NCBI GenBank assembly: GCA_002110485.1
Contig: MOWL01000004.1
Coordinates: 124,001 to 188,000 of the forward strand
Direction: 5' to 3'
DNA length: 64,000 bases
Origin: Emergomyces orientalis
Lineage: Eukaryota > Ascomycota > Eurotiomycetes > Onygenales > Ajellomycetaceae
The notes beneath the pieces are model-generated. The model did no database searches and was not told where the DNA came from. It saw nothing but the letters and a program-made list of their open reading frames with translations. Below, in pieces: positions 47,170-58,061 of this stretch. Position 1 is the first letter of the stretch. Every line of letters starts with the position of its first letter. Position numbers and translations under genes: made by a program.

Positions 47170-48387
47170 TTTGATTCATCATTTAACTTTTCACATTGCA
47201 TTGGATGATCTGGGAATTTATTTGGGACTTAGGTCTGACTGGATACTGGATAGGAGATATCCTATCAGATATTTGCTGGTGGGATAGGCTTTGTTCTTTA
47301 TAAAACTTTGTAAAATCGTATAATGAATGATTTGTAGGACTACCATTTACATGATCAATGGATGCAAGGGCGGCGCTTCGCTTCTTTGTGTGAAGGGTGT
47401 GAAAGGAATAATATCAGCCCTTTGACCATTCCAAGAAGCCTCTTGTACAGCAAACCGGCGTCATTCTCTTCAACGCTGCCTGGATGTAATGAATCAATAA
47501 TCCGAATCCCAGTTTCCTGTCAATCAGTATCTGCAAATGGAACCAATCAAAGCTCCTTGCCAAATATACAGCCGTAGATTGCGAGGCGTTGAGCACGACC
47601 CCGCTTCTGACAAAATGGTGATCCATTAAGCACCGTGTAACAATGATAAAATCTGCTTTATAGCTCTGTACTTAATTTGGATGCTCAAAAATCAGTTTAT
47701 CGCGGGGCTGAATTTTCTGATATGATCTTATCCTGGTATAAATTATCCGAAGTTTTGGTCTTTGAGATACATCACGTTAAATGCCGGTACGTGCCCGTAT
47801 CTTTGGCAAACATACGAAGTAAATTCGACTCAAAAGACTTCAATGGCAAAGGGGCTGCCCCTTGTATATCTACCTAGGCACTTAGCCTGATATAAGTTAA
47901 CTGAGCACAGTTGAGGTAATTTGCTGGAGGTTCAGGTTAGTAAGGGCTTCTTTCATGTCTCGATGAAACGTCATTTTCATTTTCATTTTTTGGAGGCTGC
48001 GAATGACGAAATCCCTAGAGCTCCAAGAATCCCGCTCGCAAAGTATAGAGGGCCCAATTTTGAGATTATGGAAATCTGTGTGTATGCATCCGGTTATTCG
48101 AGTGGGCGTCGCTCTTATCTTCGACCTGATCAGAAGGCTTGAGCCGAATCAGATATTCAAAAATGAGAAAAGGCGACGTAACGATCAGCGAACCTAATTG
48201 GCAACTGGCTATAGCCTGGTTAACTGAAAGCGTGGGGTTGATGTTTTATATAAAACCCACCCGCCACTGGCCTGGAGGGCCTTATGATCATTCTCTAATA
48301 TACAGTAAACTCATTTATCAATCTCAGCAGGTTTGATCAATCACTATATCACATCCAACATTCACAAGAACACCTATCACCATCACC
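47170..48387. other. Intergenic, CID gene to DJ-1-like gene
   Basis: 1.2 kb with no supported gene. A TATA-like TTTATATAAA lies at about 48243-48252, some 140 bp before the DJ-1-like start, plausible as its core promoter. Confidence 0.45.
48243..48252 (+). promoter_or_regulatory. TATA-like box upstream of DJ-1-like gene
   Basis: The sequence TTTATATAAA lies about 136 bp upstream of the ATG at 48388. This is a suitable place for a TATA element with a leader of roughly 100 nt. Positional inference only. Confidence 0.35.
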
Positions 48388-49164
48388 ATGTCCCAGTCCA
48401 ATTCCCTCAAAGTTCTCCTCCTCCCCTTTCCGGACTTCGACACCTTAGACCTCTTCGCTCCAATCGAAGTCCTGGGAAAGGGCGCTGCCATCGGTGGACT
48501 TAACATAAGCTTTGACATCGCCACAATCGCCCAACCAACTCTGAGCGCGGAGAAGGTCCCCGTCTATCCGACGCTCAGCATCTCTCAGGCGATGCAACAA
48601 CTCGACCAATATGAAATCGTCGTTCAGCCTGGCGCCGGTATTGCAGAAGTAGAGAAGTACTTGGAAACCCCTGTGCAGCTTGGGTTGAACCCATCCAGCG
48701 TGAAGGAGCATCTGCAGCTGCTCTTGACCTTTTCACAAATGACCACGCCGTCCCCTCGGGGTTGCAAGCGCGTACTCTTGTCTATATGCACCGGGGCCCT
48801 ACTGGCGGGACTGGCAGGGGTATTTAGCAACATGATCGTCACTACGCATTTTGCCGGCCTCAAGAAGCTGGGAGACTATTGTAGATTGTCGGGGCAGGGA
48901 ACGGTTGTTGAGCCCGATATAGGAGATGGGGGGTATGAAGGCTACTCGAACGCGCAGCAGCAATCGTGGAGGTGGGTTACGGTTGATCGTCCCGGGTTTG
49001 GAGTGAGAGTTATTAGCTCTGGGGGGATTAGTTGTGGGTTGGACGCATCGTTGTTCTTGGTGAGTGAGTTGGAGGTGTGGAAGGATGGGCGGCTGGAGAA
49101 GATTGGAGTCGCAAAAGCGCACAGGTGCGCGCGGATCATGGAGTATGCATGGCGATGGGCGTAG
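48388..49164 (+). CDS. DJ-1/PfpI family protein
   Basis: Single exon, 258 aa. The class-I glutamine-amidotransferase-like fold is indicated by VLLLPFPDFDTLDLFAPIEVLG (the Glu of PIEVLG corresponds to the conserved acidic residue near the active site). The nucleophile-elbow motif SICTGALLAGLAGV carries the predicted catalytic Cys at about residue 133, and VVQPGAGIAEVEKYL lies between. The late segment ISSGGISCGLDASLFLVSEL is as in isonitrile-hydratase-like/ThiJ members. Relatives act as glyoxalases, isonitrile hydratases or chaperones; the specific reaction cannot be assigned. No targeting signal. Convergent with the GH3 gene. Confidence 0.85.
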   Translation: MSQSNSLKVLLLPFPDFDTLDLFAPIEVLGKGAAIGGLNISFDIATIAQPTLSAEKVPVYPTLSISQAMQQLDQYEIVVQPGAGIAEVEKYLETPVQLGLNPSSVKEHLQLLLTFSQMTTPSPRGCKRVLLSICTGALLAGLAGVFSNMIVTTHFAGLKKLGDYCRLSGQGTVVEPDIGDGGYEGYSNAQQQSWRWVTVDRPGFGVRVISSGGISCGLDASLFLVSELEVWKDGRLEKIGVAKAHRCARIMEYAWRWA

Positions 49165-49607
49165 TTAGTGGCCGCTTCCGCGGTTACTTGGATAACTCTC
49201 CTACATTTCCTTGATTTCATATTTTTCATTGTAATTCTTTCGGAGGGGGTAGGCAGAGAACGGCGGAGGAAACGCTGAACGGGCCATCTTATAATCTGTC
49301 CTTGTTATTTTGGCCGTCTAGCTTCTTAATTTCGATGTTAAACTATCTCGGATTCTTGAGTGGTAAGGAGAACAGTGAGTTAAATGATGAATTCAGATGG
49401 TTTGAATATTGATATCCGTATATTTAATATTTGATGTAATGAATATTCCTATGATACTGGTAGTGTCTCATTGCTCACATCTAAATAAATTGTTAGATCA
49501 GAAATATGGATTGCATGTTGTTGTGCTCTGCACCACTCACAGGGAAATGCGTACTCACGCACCTGAATGCCTTAACCCTTCGCCCAGAAGAATTTTCGGT
49601 CGAATCC
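49165..49607. other. Convergent intergenic region, DJ-1-like / GH3
   Basis: 443 bp, AT-rich, nothing coding visible. Confidence 0.45.
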
Positions 49608-52265
49608 TTACAAACCGTTCCAATACACCGTCTCTCCAACTTCAAAATTACCCTTTAAAGCTGCCTCGTCCTTTCCACCAGCATTGGTACCCTCAACCGA
49701 AACGCCATAAAACCCCTTCTCCGAAATCCATGCATTCCTTATCTCATCCCAAAAGCTCGTGGCTTCTTTCTTACACATCTCAATCTTCACATTGGCCGAG
49801 TGGCCAGGTTCCAAATGAATCCTTTTAAACCCTTTTAGTTCACGGGGTGGTCTATTGATGCTGTTAGTGGGAGACGGGTTGACATAAAGCTGGACAACTT
49901 CAGCGCCAGCGCTGTCACCAGAGTTGGTTACGTTAAGGGAGACAGTAAGGGTCTCTCCTTCGCTCGCGATTTGCAGCCCGGAGCGTTCGAAAGTAGTATA
50001 TGACAGTCCGTGGCCGAAAGGGAAGAGGACAGGCGTTTGCGTCTTGTCATAATATCGATAACCGACATAGACGTCCTCGCCATACAGTACTCTTCCGCGC
50101 TCTGAGCGGAAATTGAGATATGATGGATTATCCTGAAGCCGCATGGGGAAACTAAGAGGTAGTTTACCGGAAGGGTTGACGTCTCCAAACAGCACGTCCG
50201 CGATTCCATTACCGGTTTCATTGCCGCCATACCACGCCTGCAGTAATGCCTGTGTGTCGTCGGCCCATGGCATGGTAACCGGAGTACCACTCTGAATCAC
50301 CACTGCAGTTTTAGGGTTTGCAGCAAGGACCCTGGCGATCAATTCGTCGCTTCCCGGTGGCAGATCCATGCTTTCACGATCATGCCCCTCCGATTCCCAG
50401 TCATTGTTCAGACCAGCGAAGATAACTACTTGGTCATGCTTGGAGGCAAGCTCCACAGCGCTGGCGATAGAAGTTTCTCTATCGAGTCGTTTACAGCCAC
50501 TGAAGCGGAAAGCACCTGGCCCGAAAAGTTCAGGGCTGCCATTGGCCACGTCACCGGTAGGGGTGCTCCCAAACTGGAAAAGGACATGGTAGGTTTGGCC
50601 GCAGTTCAGTACTTTGCTGCCAAATACTTCGACTGTCGCCATGCCAAAAAAGGCGGTGCCGAGCTTTTGGTTTTTAGAGTTGTCGGCGACTAATTCGCCA
50701 TCTATGAAGAGTTTTCCACTTCCAATGACGGTGACGCTGAAATCGTACGTCCCGCTCTCGTTAGGTGTGAAGGTGCTGTCCATGTCAACGTAGAATGTAC
50801 GTGATTTGATATTTGGGGAACGGTAGTCCGCAAGAAGAGCACTGGAGTTCACTAGGTGGAGCTCGTCGGCAATTTCCCTTCCTTCAACCCCTGGGGGGTC
50901 GTTGTATGCCCGAAACCTATAACCCGGTTTCCCGTCAGTAGTTTTGAGAAGAGGACCTAGATCAGGTAGAACTTTATGCCCATATACTCCTTGAGCGAAA
51001 GCAACTTCTGAGGTGCACTTAGCCGATACGCCTTCGAAGGGGCTAACCAAGTAATAAGGACGAACGGTGGCTGAACCGCCGCCACAGTAAGTTGTAATTT
51101 TGGCATTCGGTCCAATTACCGCGACGGACTTATTTTTGTTGAATGGAAGAACATTGTTTTCATTTTTCATCAAGACGATTGACTGAGCAGCTGCGCGGCG
51201 GAGTAAGGCCCGGTCTTGAAGGCGGTTCAACCCCTTTTCTTTAGCGTTTTCCGGGATGCCGGATTTGGATGCAAGATTAACCAGTTTGAGCAGGTTGCGA
51301 ACTCGTTCATCGAGGATGTGAGGAGCAACTTTGTGACATACCGCAGCATGTTTAAGCGCGCTTCCACGCCAACGCGTGGGTCCTGGCATTTCAAGATCAA
51401 GACCAGCATTGATAGACTCGGAAGTGCTGTACACTCCAAACCTGAACACCACTTGTTAGCTTTCCTGGCTGGAACAAAAACATGCAAATATTTGTCATAC
51501 CAGTCGCTTATGAGCAGGCCATTCCATTTCCATTCCTTTCGCAAGATATCGTCGATTATCCGCTTGTCCTCACTAACATGAGTTCCGTTGATTTTATTAT
51601 ATGCCGTCATGATAGCACCTGGCTGTGACATTTTCAAGGCGATCTGGAAAGGCTTTAAGTACGTCTCTCGAAGAGCTCGTTGGGTAACAATGCTATCCAC
51701 GCCCATGCGCTCGTGTTCCTGATCATTGCATACAAAGTGCTTTGGTGTTGGGATGATATTTTCCTCAATCACGCCTGTGCAGTAATGGCCAGCGAGGGTT
51801 CCTGATAAAACTCCATCTTCAGAGTATGACTCAAATCCCCTGCCACCAAGAGGCGACCTCTGGATGTTAATTGTCGGTCCAAGAAGAACATGGGCACCTT
51901 TTGCTTTACATTCTTCACCGAGAAGCTTCCCAACTTTATGCAGTAGCTCTGTATCCCATGTAGCACCTAGGGCTGTTGCACAAGGAAAACAAGCAGCGGG
52001 AACACCATTAAAAAATCGAGTCCCACGGACACCATTTGGGCCATCCGAGGTGCGCAAAGAAGGAATACCAAGTCGGTGAACGGCAGTGGTATGCCAAAAG
52101 TCAGCTCCTTAAATCCTCAAGAGTCAGCGACGACAGCGCGAGAAGGATAAAATGGCTAATGACAATGGTATGTAAAGGAAACGAGTCATTCATACCAGCT
52201 GTCAAAGCAACCTTCTCATCAGTTGTAAGCTGCGATATAAGTTTTTCAACATCAAGGGTACCCAT
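49608..52265 (-). CDS. Beta-glucosidase, glycoside hydrolase family 3 with PA14 domain, intracellular type
   Basis: Exons 52196-52265, 51501-52107 and 49608-51441 give 836 aa. The first exon starts [20 protein letters not shown]; joins give [11 protein letters not shown] and [12 protein letters not shown]. The GH3 N-terminal domain has [38 protein letters not shown] and the nucleophile Asp in LLISDW. The C-terminal alpha/beta domain has [14 protein letters not shown] and [13 protein letters not shown]14 insert is visible at about residues 400-550 ([21 protein letters not shown], in part). A fibronectin-III-like end ([28 protein letters not shown]) closes it. There is no signal peptide, as in the bglI/bglK-type fungal enzymes, so it probably acts on imported oligosaccharides or glycosides. 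Length and order match the family. Confidence 0.93.
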
Positions 52266-53215
52266 AATGACGAAAGATCGGTAAAGTTCCAGCTAAAACC
52301 TGAAGAAAGATGTGATAGAAACGTAGGTCGGAGGATCGATCAAAACTACGCAGCACAGACCAGATACGGACGACACTCGAACATCTCTAGAAATATACAC
52401 CAAGGTACATAGAATGGTACCAAACCCTTTGGCCCCGCGCATTCTAACACATTTGTGCGGTTTCCAAGCATGTATGCGGGGAAACGAAGAGCTAACAACC
52501 CCCCACAACAGCTGATACTGCGGGTCATGTATGTGACTACCAAGATAAACTCCCATTATGTGACGGAGGCGTGATATGCATGGCATGGACACTGTTAACT
52601 GATTCCACATGCCAAATGTTGTTGTCCATATTCCGTGTACGCCTCCGTAGATGCTGCTGTGTGTTGGGGCAATATTCGGGGAATCTCATAGTATCTGTAT
52701 GAGCGTGGAAAATATCAAAATCTTTCGCCATTGAATTATCCAATAATTGAAAACAGCATTGAAACCCCCGAAATCAGTGGTAGGCCTGTTGGTTCGCGCT
52801 GTGCGGTTCTTGTTATTGCCAAAGCTCAAAGTTGATGAATTTTATGAACTTCAAACCTGGCAATCGTTAATGTTCACGTGTTCTAAGATGGATCCATACA
52901 TCCACGGACGGAATAAAGAGCTTACTTGCGCATTCTCAATGGTAATTAGATTGTCAACTGTTGTGCCCTTTTTAAAAGCCTCTGTGTTCTAGGGATGTCT
53001 TTTTGAGCCAAGCAGTTAAGGCTTACAGTGATTTTACTTGGAAATATGAAGCTCCGATGGATGGTTTTTTTTTTTAAAATCGCATTAATCGTTTTTACTA
53101 TCAAAAAACCAGATATACTAGTATTTGAAACACTCAACGATATGAAACAGGTCTGAGCCCCCAGAGCTAACTAGCCCTTACATGTATCCAGGAAGACGTA
53201 AGCATGGTAGCAACT
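52266..53215. other. Intergenic, GH3 promoter side
   Basis: 950 bp between two minus-strand genes, holding the GH3 promoter. No supported gene; small frames at 52293-52610 and 52747-52992 have no recognisable features. Confidence 0.45.
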
Positions 53216-56200
53216 TCAATCGAATCCGCCTCTCATGAATTTCAACATTGTCCGTGTCGCCGTTTCCTGATTCATTTCATCCCCCTCCTTCCAATTAGTT
53301 GGCTTTTCGTCCGTTAGCACAGAGAGATCCACAATTTCCGATAGGTCAGTTTGAGATAACTGTGCCATCGAGGTGCTGAGTTTGAGTCGGTCCTCGAGGA
53401 GTTTTCTCCTATTTCTCAAAGATGCCCAGGCTGCATCTGAATAAGATACCCCGGCAGTTTGGAAGAGGGGAATCATGGCCTCAAAGCAATTCAACTTCGA
53501 TAAATCACCGATTTCTAAAGAGGATGATTTCTCGAAATCAGAAAGCTGTGCCCCGAAGGCAAATTGTGCTAGAAGCAAGGGAGCACTCTCCCCGTTTTCC
53601 CATTCCTGAATAATCTCTGTATCAGGTAACCCTAGATCCTTTAAATCGCTTTTACTTAGCATATCGGTGCGCATTGAAATTTCCGTGTCCGCCTTGTGAG
53701 CTAGAAGAGCAGTCACCATTTCTAGATTCCCCATAATGCTGGCGATACAGAGCGCAGTACTTAGAGTCGGGTGAACGTAGTTGATATACTCTGCGCTATG
53801 GAAAGCTCTGAGTACGGCTTGGATAGCCCTGGCTGAGAGTTGGGACCTGTCGTTTATTACATTTGCGGGACAGAGAGCGAGGATGTGTAGGGCGCTGAGC
53901 TTCTTTGTTTTGTTGACAATGAAGTCCACTTTAACGGTGGGCTAGGTATCATTCTTAGTTTCGGTGAGTGGTCGAGAAGAGTAGCAGAAATACTCACATT
54001 ATCAGAAGTTACATGCAGCTTACGAAAGATATAGTCCATTGACTGTAATGTCGTTTCCGTATGCGTCAGAAGAAGTTCACCAAGCACGGTGATCCACTCC
54101 TCCCCTTTGCCAAACTGATATAAGGCGTTAATATCAGCCCCCTTCTCCAGAAGCAGATCCGAGAGATCGAAGTAGCGATTTTTGATCGCGAGGGCTAAAC
54201 TTGCTGGGCTTCCATCAGGCAATGGTTCGATAGCCATCCCCGAGCGGATAAGATAGTCTGCAATAAACGTTCCATTACGCGATGTTCGTGGGCGGCTAGC
54301 TGAGAGCTGGAGTAAAGAGAACTGTCTTCCATTATCAACAGTGCGTTTTACTCCCGTCCTTGCACCATGGTTGACTAGAAGCCGGAAGAGAGCTTCATGA
54401 TTCATCAGGACTGCCTCCTCAATAGGTCGATGGCCAGGACAGCCATTTGGATCGTGTCCCAGCTCCAACAGCGCCTCCACAATATCAGCATTCCCCAGCC
54501 TCACCTCCTGGCATAGCTGTATGCCTTCGATTGGTTTCCCTGAATCTAGACTTCTCCAGTCCTGAAGTTTTTCGTGCCTTCGGCGTAAAATCTGAAGCGT
54601 TTGGATCATTACCCGCTTATAACTAGACCCGCAGCGGACCAATCTGCTTTGTAACGTGGTGGGATCAAATGGAGTTAGGCGTTTTTCATGAGCAGTTCGA
54701 AGCATTTCAATTTCGTCAAATATGGGCACTTTCTCTGGAAGCATTTGATCGATGTATAGGAGCAGTACTTCCAGGATGTGAGGAAGAGTGAGGAGAGCTG
54801 CTAGCTCAATAGAAGATTTAACAGCGATGTCGTTTTTATGTCCCACCTTTGCTAAGGCGTTCGCGCCAAGTCCAAGCAGAACTTTTACAGCAGGAAGGTT
54901 TCTCATCAGTACAGCCCTTCCTAGCGGTGTTGTTGCGATGCCGAAATTGTCCTCCCAATCCGCATTTATCATTCTAACATCCTTTCGCATTGTGCCGCTG
55001 GCATATTCTATCTTGGCACCGGCATCTACCAATGCTTTTGCAAGAGGAGTCATTTTTTCAGCAGTGAAGCTGCAAAGCCAGTGCAAGGGCGTTTCTTGAC
55101 CAAATTCTGTTCCCCCTCCTTTGGCACCGCATTCGAGGAGAAACATTGCACAGTCAAAATGACCACTACGGCAAGCACATACCAGAGGCGATTCAGCTAA
55201 TGATTTGTTCGGAAGATCAATGTCGCACAAATAGGTCCCAATCATGTATTCCAGCGCTTTCAGTTTTCCTAGGGTAGCAGCTAAATGTAGAAGACCGTGG
55301 CCTTTGTGGTTGACAAAAATTTCATCGAACTCGAATTTTTCACCTTGTGTGGGCTCGGGATTCTTGCGCTTCGCCAACAAATTCACAGAAGCTTGTGAAT
55401 CATTTTTCCGCAAACATGACATATATGCAGTTCCCAGCTCATCCTTGATCTGACCTCCAAGGATCGAAATATCATCTAGATCGTAGGACCGTCGTAACTT
55501 TCGAGGGACAAAATGAGGCATCCCGACCCCACCCGCAATTGTCCGCCTGGCCCAGTCCGCCTCCGTCATCATATTCTCCCATCGTTCTTGTTCATCTTTA
55601 TTGGTCAGTAGCGCAATTATATCTCTACCGTCCTCCATACAGTTCTTATGGCCTCTTATAATGCCCCATCGGATGTACTCCTGCAACTGGTCCAGTGTAA
55701 GTGATATCGGCGCCGAGAGAGCAGTGCTAATACGCCATAGCCAAGCCATTGCCCAATAGTCGACATCACCCTGATCATCCGCATTTGCGGATACTTGTAG
55801 CCAATGACACGCTTGTTCCGCGTCATATGCTACGCCAAACCCCGTTAGGTAGCATTGAAACAGATAGTATGCAGCTTTCCACGGCTGTAGCCCATCAGGA
55901 GTTCCAGGCCTGATTTTCCGGGCAGCTTCCATGAAATCGTATACAATCTGCTGTTGTTGAACCCAGTCAAGAATGCTTTTTAGTTTCTCAGGTTCAAATA
56001 AAAATTCAGCTATATCTGGATGCGACAGCTTCGGTCGGTAGCCTGGAGTATTTCTTTGGCAATCATAATCGTTGCCTAAGTTCCCAAGGAAGAAGCCTAA
56101 GTTGTCAACGGTCACTCCATGCGACCCTGGCGGCTCCATGCGTTCGATCTCATCCCTCTTATCATTCGCGGCAGCGATCTTCTGAAGAAACGAATCTATA

Positions 56201-57443
56201 TCACCAGGAGGCATACCTCTTAGTGCTGCCTGGGCTCGAGGGAGAGATCTGCCCATTGGTTCAACAAGGACCGTTTGTGCTAGCACATATAAAATCAATG
56301 CTAGTGCGCTCTCACTGATTCCATGGTTTGAGGCGTAAAATTGAGCACTGCACACTGCGTTGACAAGGAGGTCATTGCTGAGTTTCAACTGCTGGAGCAA
56401 TTTCTCGGAAGCTTCCGTCGGCCTGGGTTCCAGTCCTAGCTCCGTTGCTAGATCTCTTCCGTCGACAAATGCTCTCCACACCAGCAATCCGAAGGAGTAA
56501 ACATCCGTCTGCTGTATTCCGTCGGCAGAGAGCCGGTTTGAAGATTCAGGTGCCTGGTATGGGTAGGTGCCCATCGGTAAAGATAAAAAGTCACGTTGGC
56601 TAATGTCCATTACTGCGCCGCCAAAATCAGCCAGTTTTGCGGTATATGGCTGGCCTTCGGGGATATTATATTTGTTGGCAAAAATAAGGACATTTTCATG
56701 CTTCAAATCACCATGCACGATTCCGCATGCGTGAATAATAGCAAGGCCCCGAGCGATATCATGGCAAAGTTTCTGTTTAATGGCAAAAGGCAGTGGAGTG
56801 TTGCAGACCTGGAGATCACGGAAAGAACCGAATGTAGCGTATTCGATAATAATTTTTGGATATGCGGAGTCTGATTCAGCGAAGGATCCCCATCCGAATC
56901 CCAACAAATGGACAATATTGGGATGGTATCGCAACGGTTTATGCAACAGCGCTCGCAGTTCAAGAGCCACATCGCTCCAATTGTTCTGTCTGCTGCCGGG
57001 AGCCGGATATCAACGTCTAGACATCAAGAAAAACGAAGGCTAAAAAGTATAACTACCAACCGTGAATTAGACCTTTCGCGCACGGTCTTGATAGCAATAT
57101 ATTTTCCCCATTTCGAGAATTTCTGAGACAAGGATATGTCAAGTACATGAACTCCAGTTAACCATTCAGCACGCTCGACGGTAAAGGATGCGCCCAATCC
57201 AATTTTCTGCCTGGATAACGCCTTGATCCTATTGTTGTCATCGAAAAATATCGAATCATCCGAGCGAAGTTCTTTTTGTAGATACGAAGCATGGCATATG
57301 AAAGATGCAAGACTTCCCTGAGGCGACCATTCTGAGTTCTGCGAGGACCCTGGTGTCTGCCCCTCCTCCGCGGAAAGACTACCATGATTAGAGGTCTCTG
57401 TAGGCTCGGACCCAAAAGCAGATTGGTAGAGTAATGTTGTCAT
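53216..57443 (-). CDS. Protein kinase with Sel1-like segment and ankyrin repeats
   Basis: Inferred exons: 57057-57443, 53998-56985 and 53216-53941 (about 1,366 aa). The kinase domain spans roughly residues 95-330: IGLGASFTVERAEW glycine loop, YIAIKTVRER with the ATP lysine, catalytic GIVHGDLKHENVLIF, DFGGAV, GTYPYQAPE and TDVYSFGLLVW. All key catalytic residues are present (HGD is in place of HRD). A Sel1-like helical repeat follows (AAYYLFQCYLTGFGVAYDAE, then QACHWLQ). Ankyrin repeats fill the C-terminal two thirds: GHGLLHLAATLGKLKALEYM, SPLVCACRSGHFDCAMFLLE, GQETPLHWLC and DIVEALLELGHDPNGCPG. The exon-1 donor is uncertain (GTAGTT chosen; GTCTAA 16 nt earlier in the exon also keeps the frame). 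The final exon join is DNPTVKVDFIVNK. It is head-to-head with the HeLo pseudokinase gene. Confidence 0.85.
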
Positions 57444-58061
57444 GATACCCTCTCCTGACGTAAATCAAATTAAGATACCAAAAATAAATACCTGCGGCAT
57501 AAGTATTATAAAACCAATCATCCTCTACATTTTCGGCTCAATGGTGAATTTGGGTGTCTTGAAAAAAAAAAAAAAAAAGAGTTCGATCCCACCAGAGCAG
57601 ATTGTTTCAGCCTCGAGAGGAGCCGTTGACAAAGAGCCCCCCAAGCCATCTCGCTTATGAACAGGCCCAGATGCGTCCAGGGCGGGTACGCGTGCCCAAA
57701 TACCATTGTCGCACCCCACGCTGGTGAACAGTCCTAGAGAAAACGGTGCAAGAAGAATCCCGGATGGCCTCATTTCCTTCCGCGTGAAATATAAAAATGG
57801 TCCGTTCTGGCCAGCGTGAGGCTCAAATAAGAGGTTGGTTTCTCCATTCTTGGCGGATGCAGGGCTGAGAACCACCAGCCGTAGTGATAAGTTAAATGGG
57901 CTGGCAAGTCCCGCAAAGTATGGAAATGAACGCGATTGAAGTGAAGTTATATGTTTGATGCCGAATTGGGGCTGTCAGAACATCGGAAGGATCAGCAAAG
58001 TGCCTAGGTGGTTAACGTCATAGCCAACTTTTTGTTTTGTTGCATTCTTTTCCCAGCAGCA
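57444..58061. promoter_or_regulatory. Shared promoter of kinase-ankyrin and HeLo-pseudokinase genes
   Basis: 618 bp between divergent start codons. It contains an A homopolymer (about 57560-57577). On the minus strand there is a long open frame, about 57525-57980, that lacks an ATG near its start but has protein-like composition. Its upstream end carries an acceptor-like CTGACAG, so an unrecognised 5' exon of the kinase gene is possible. Confidence 0.45.

Noticed and set aside
57583..57595. GTTCGATCC-like string suggesting the T-arm of a tRNA
   Set aside because: No matching acceptor stem, anticodon arm or B-box partner at the right distance; the neighbouring sequence is a homopolymer.
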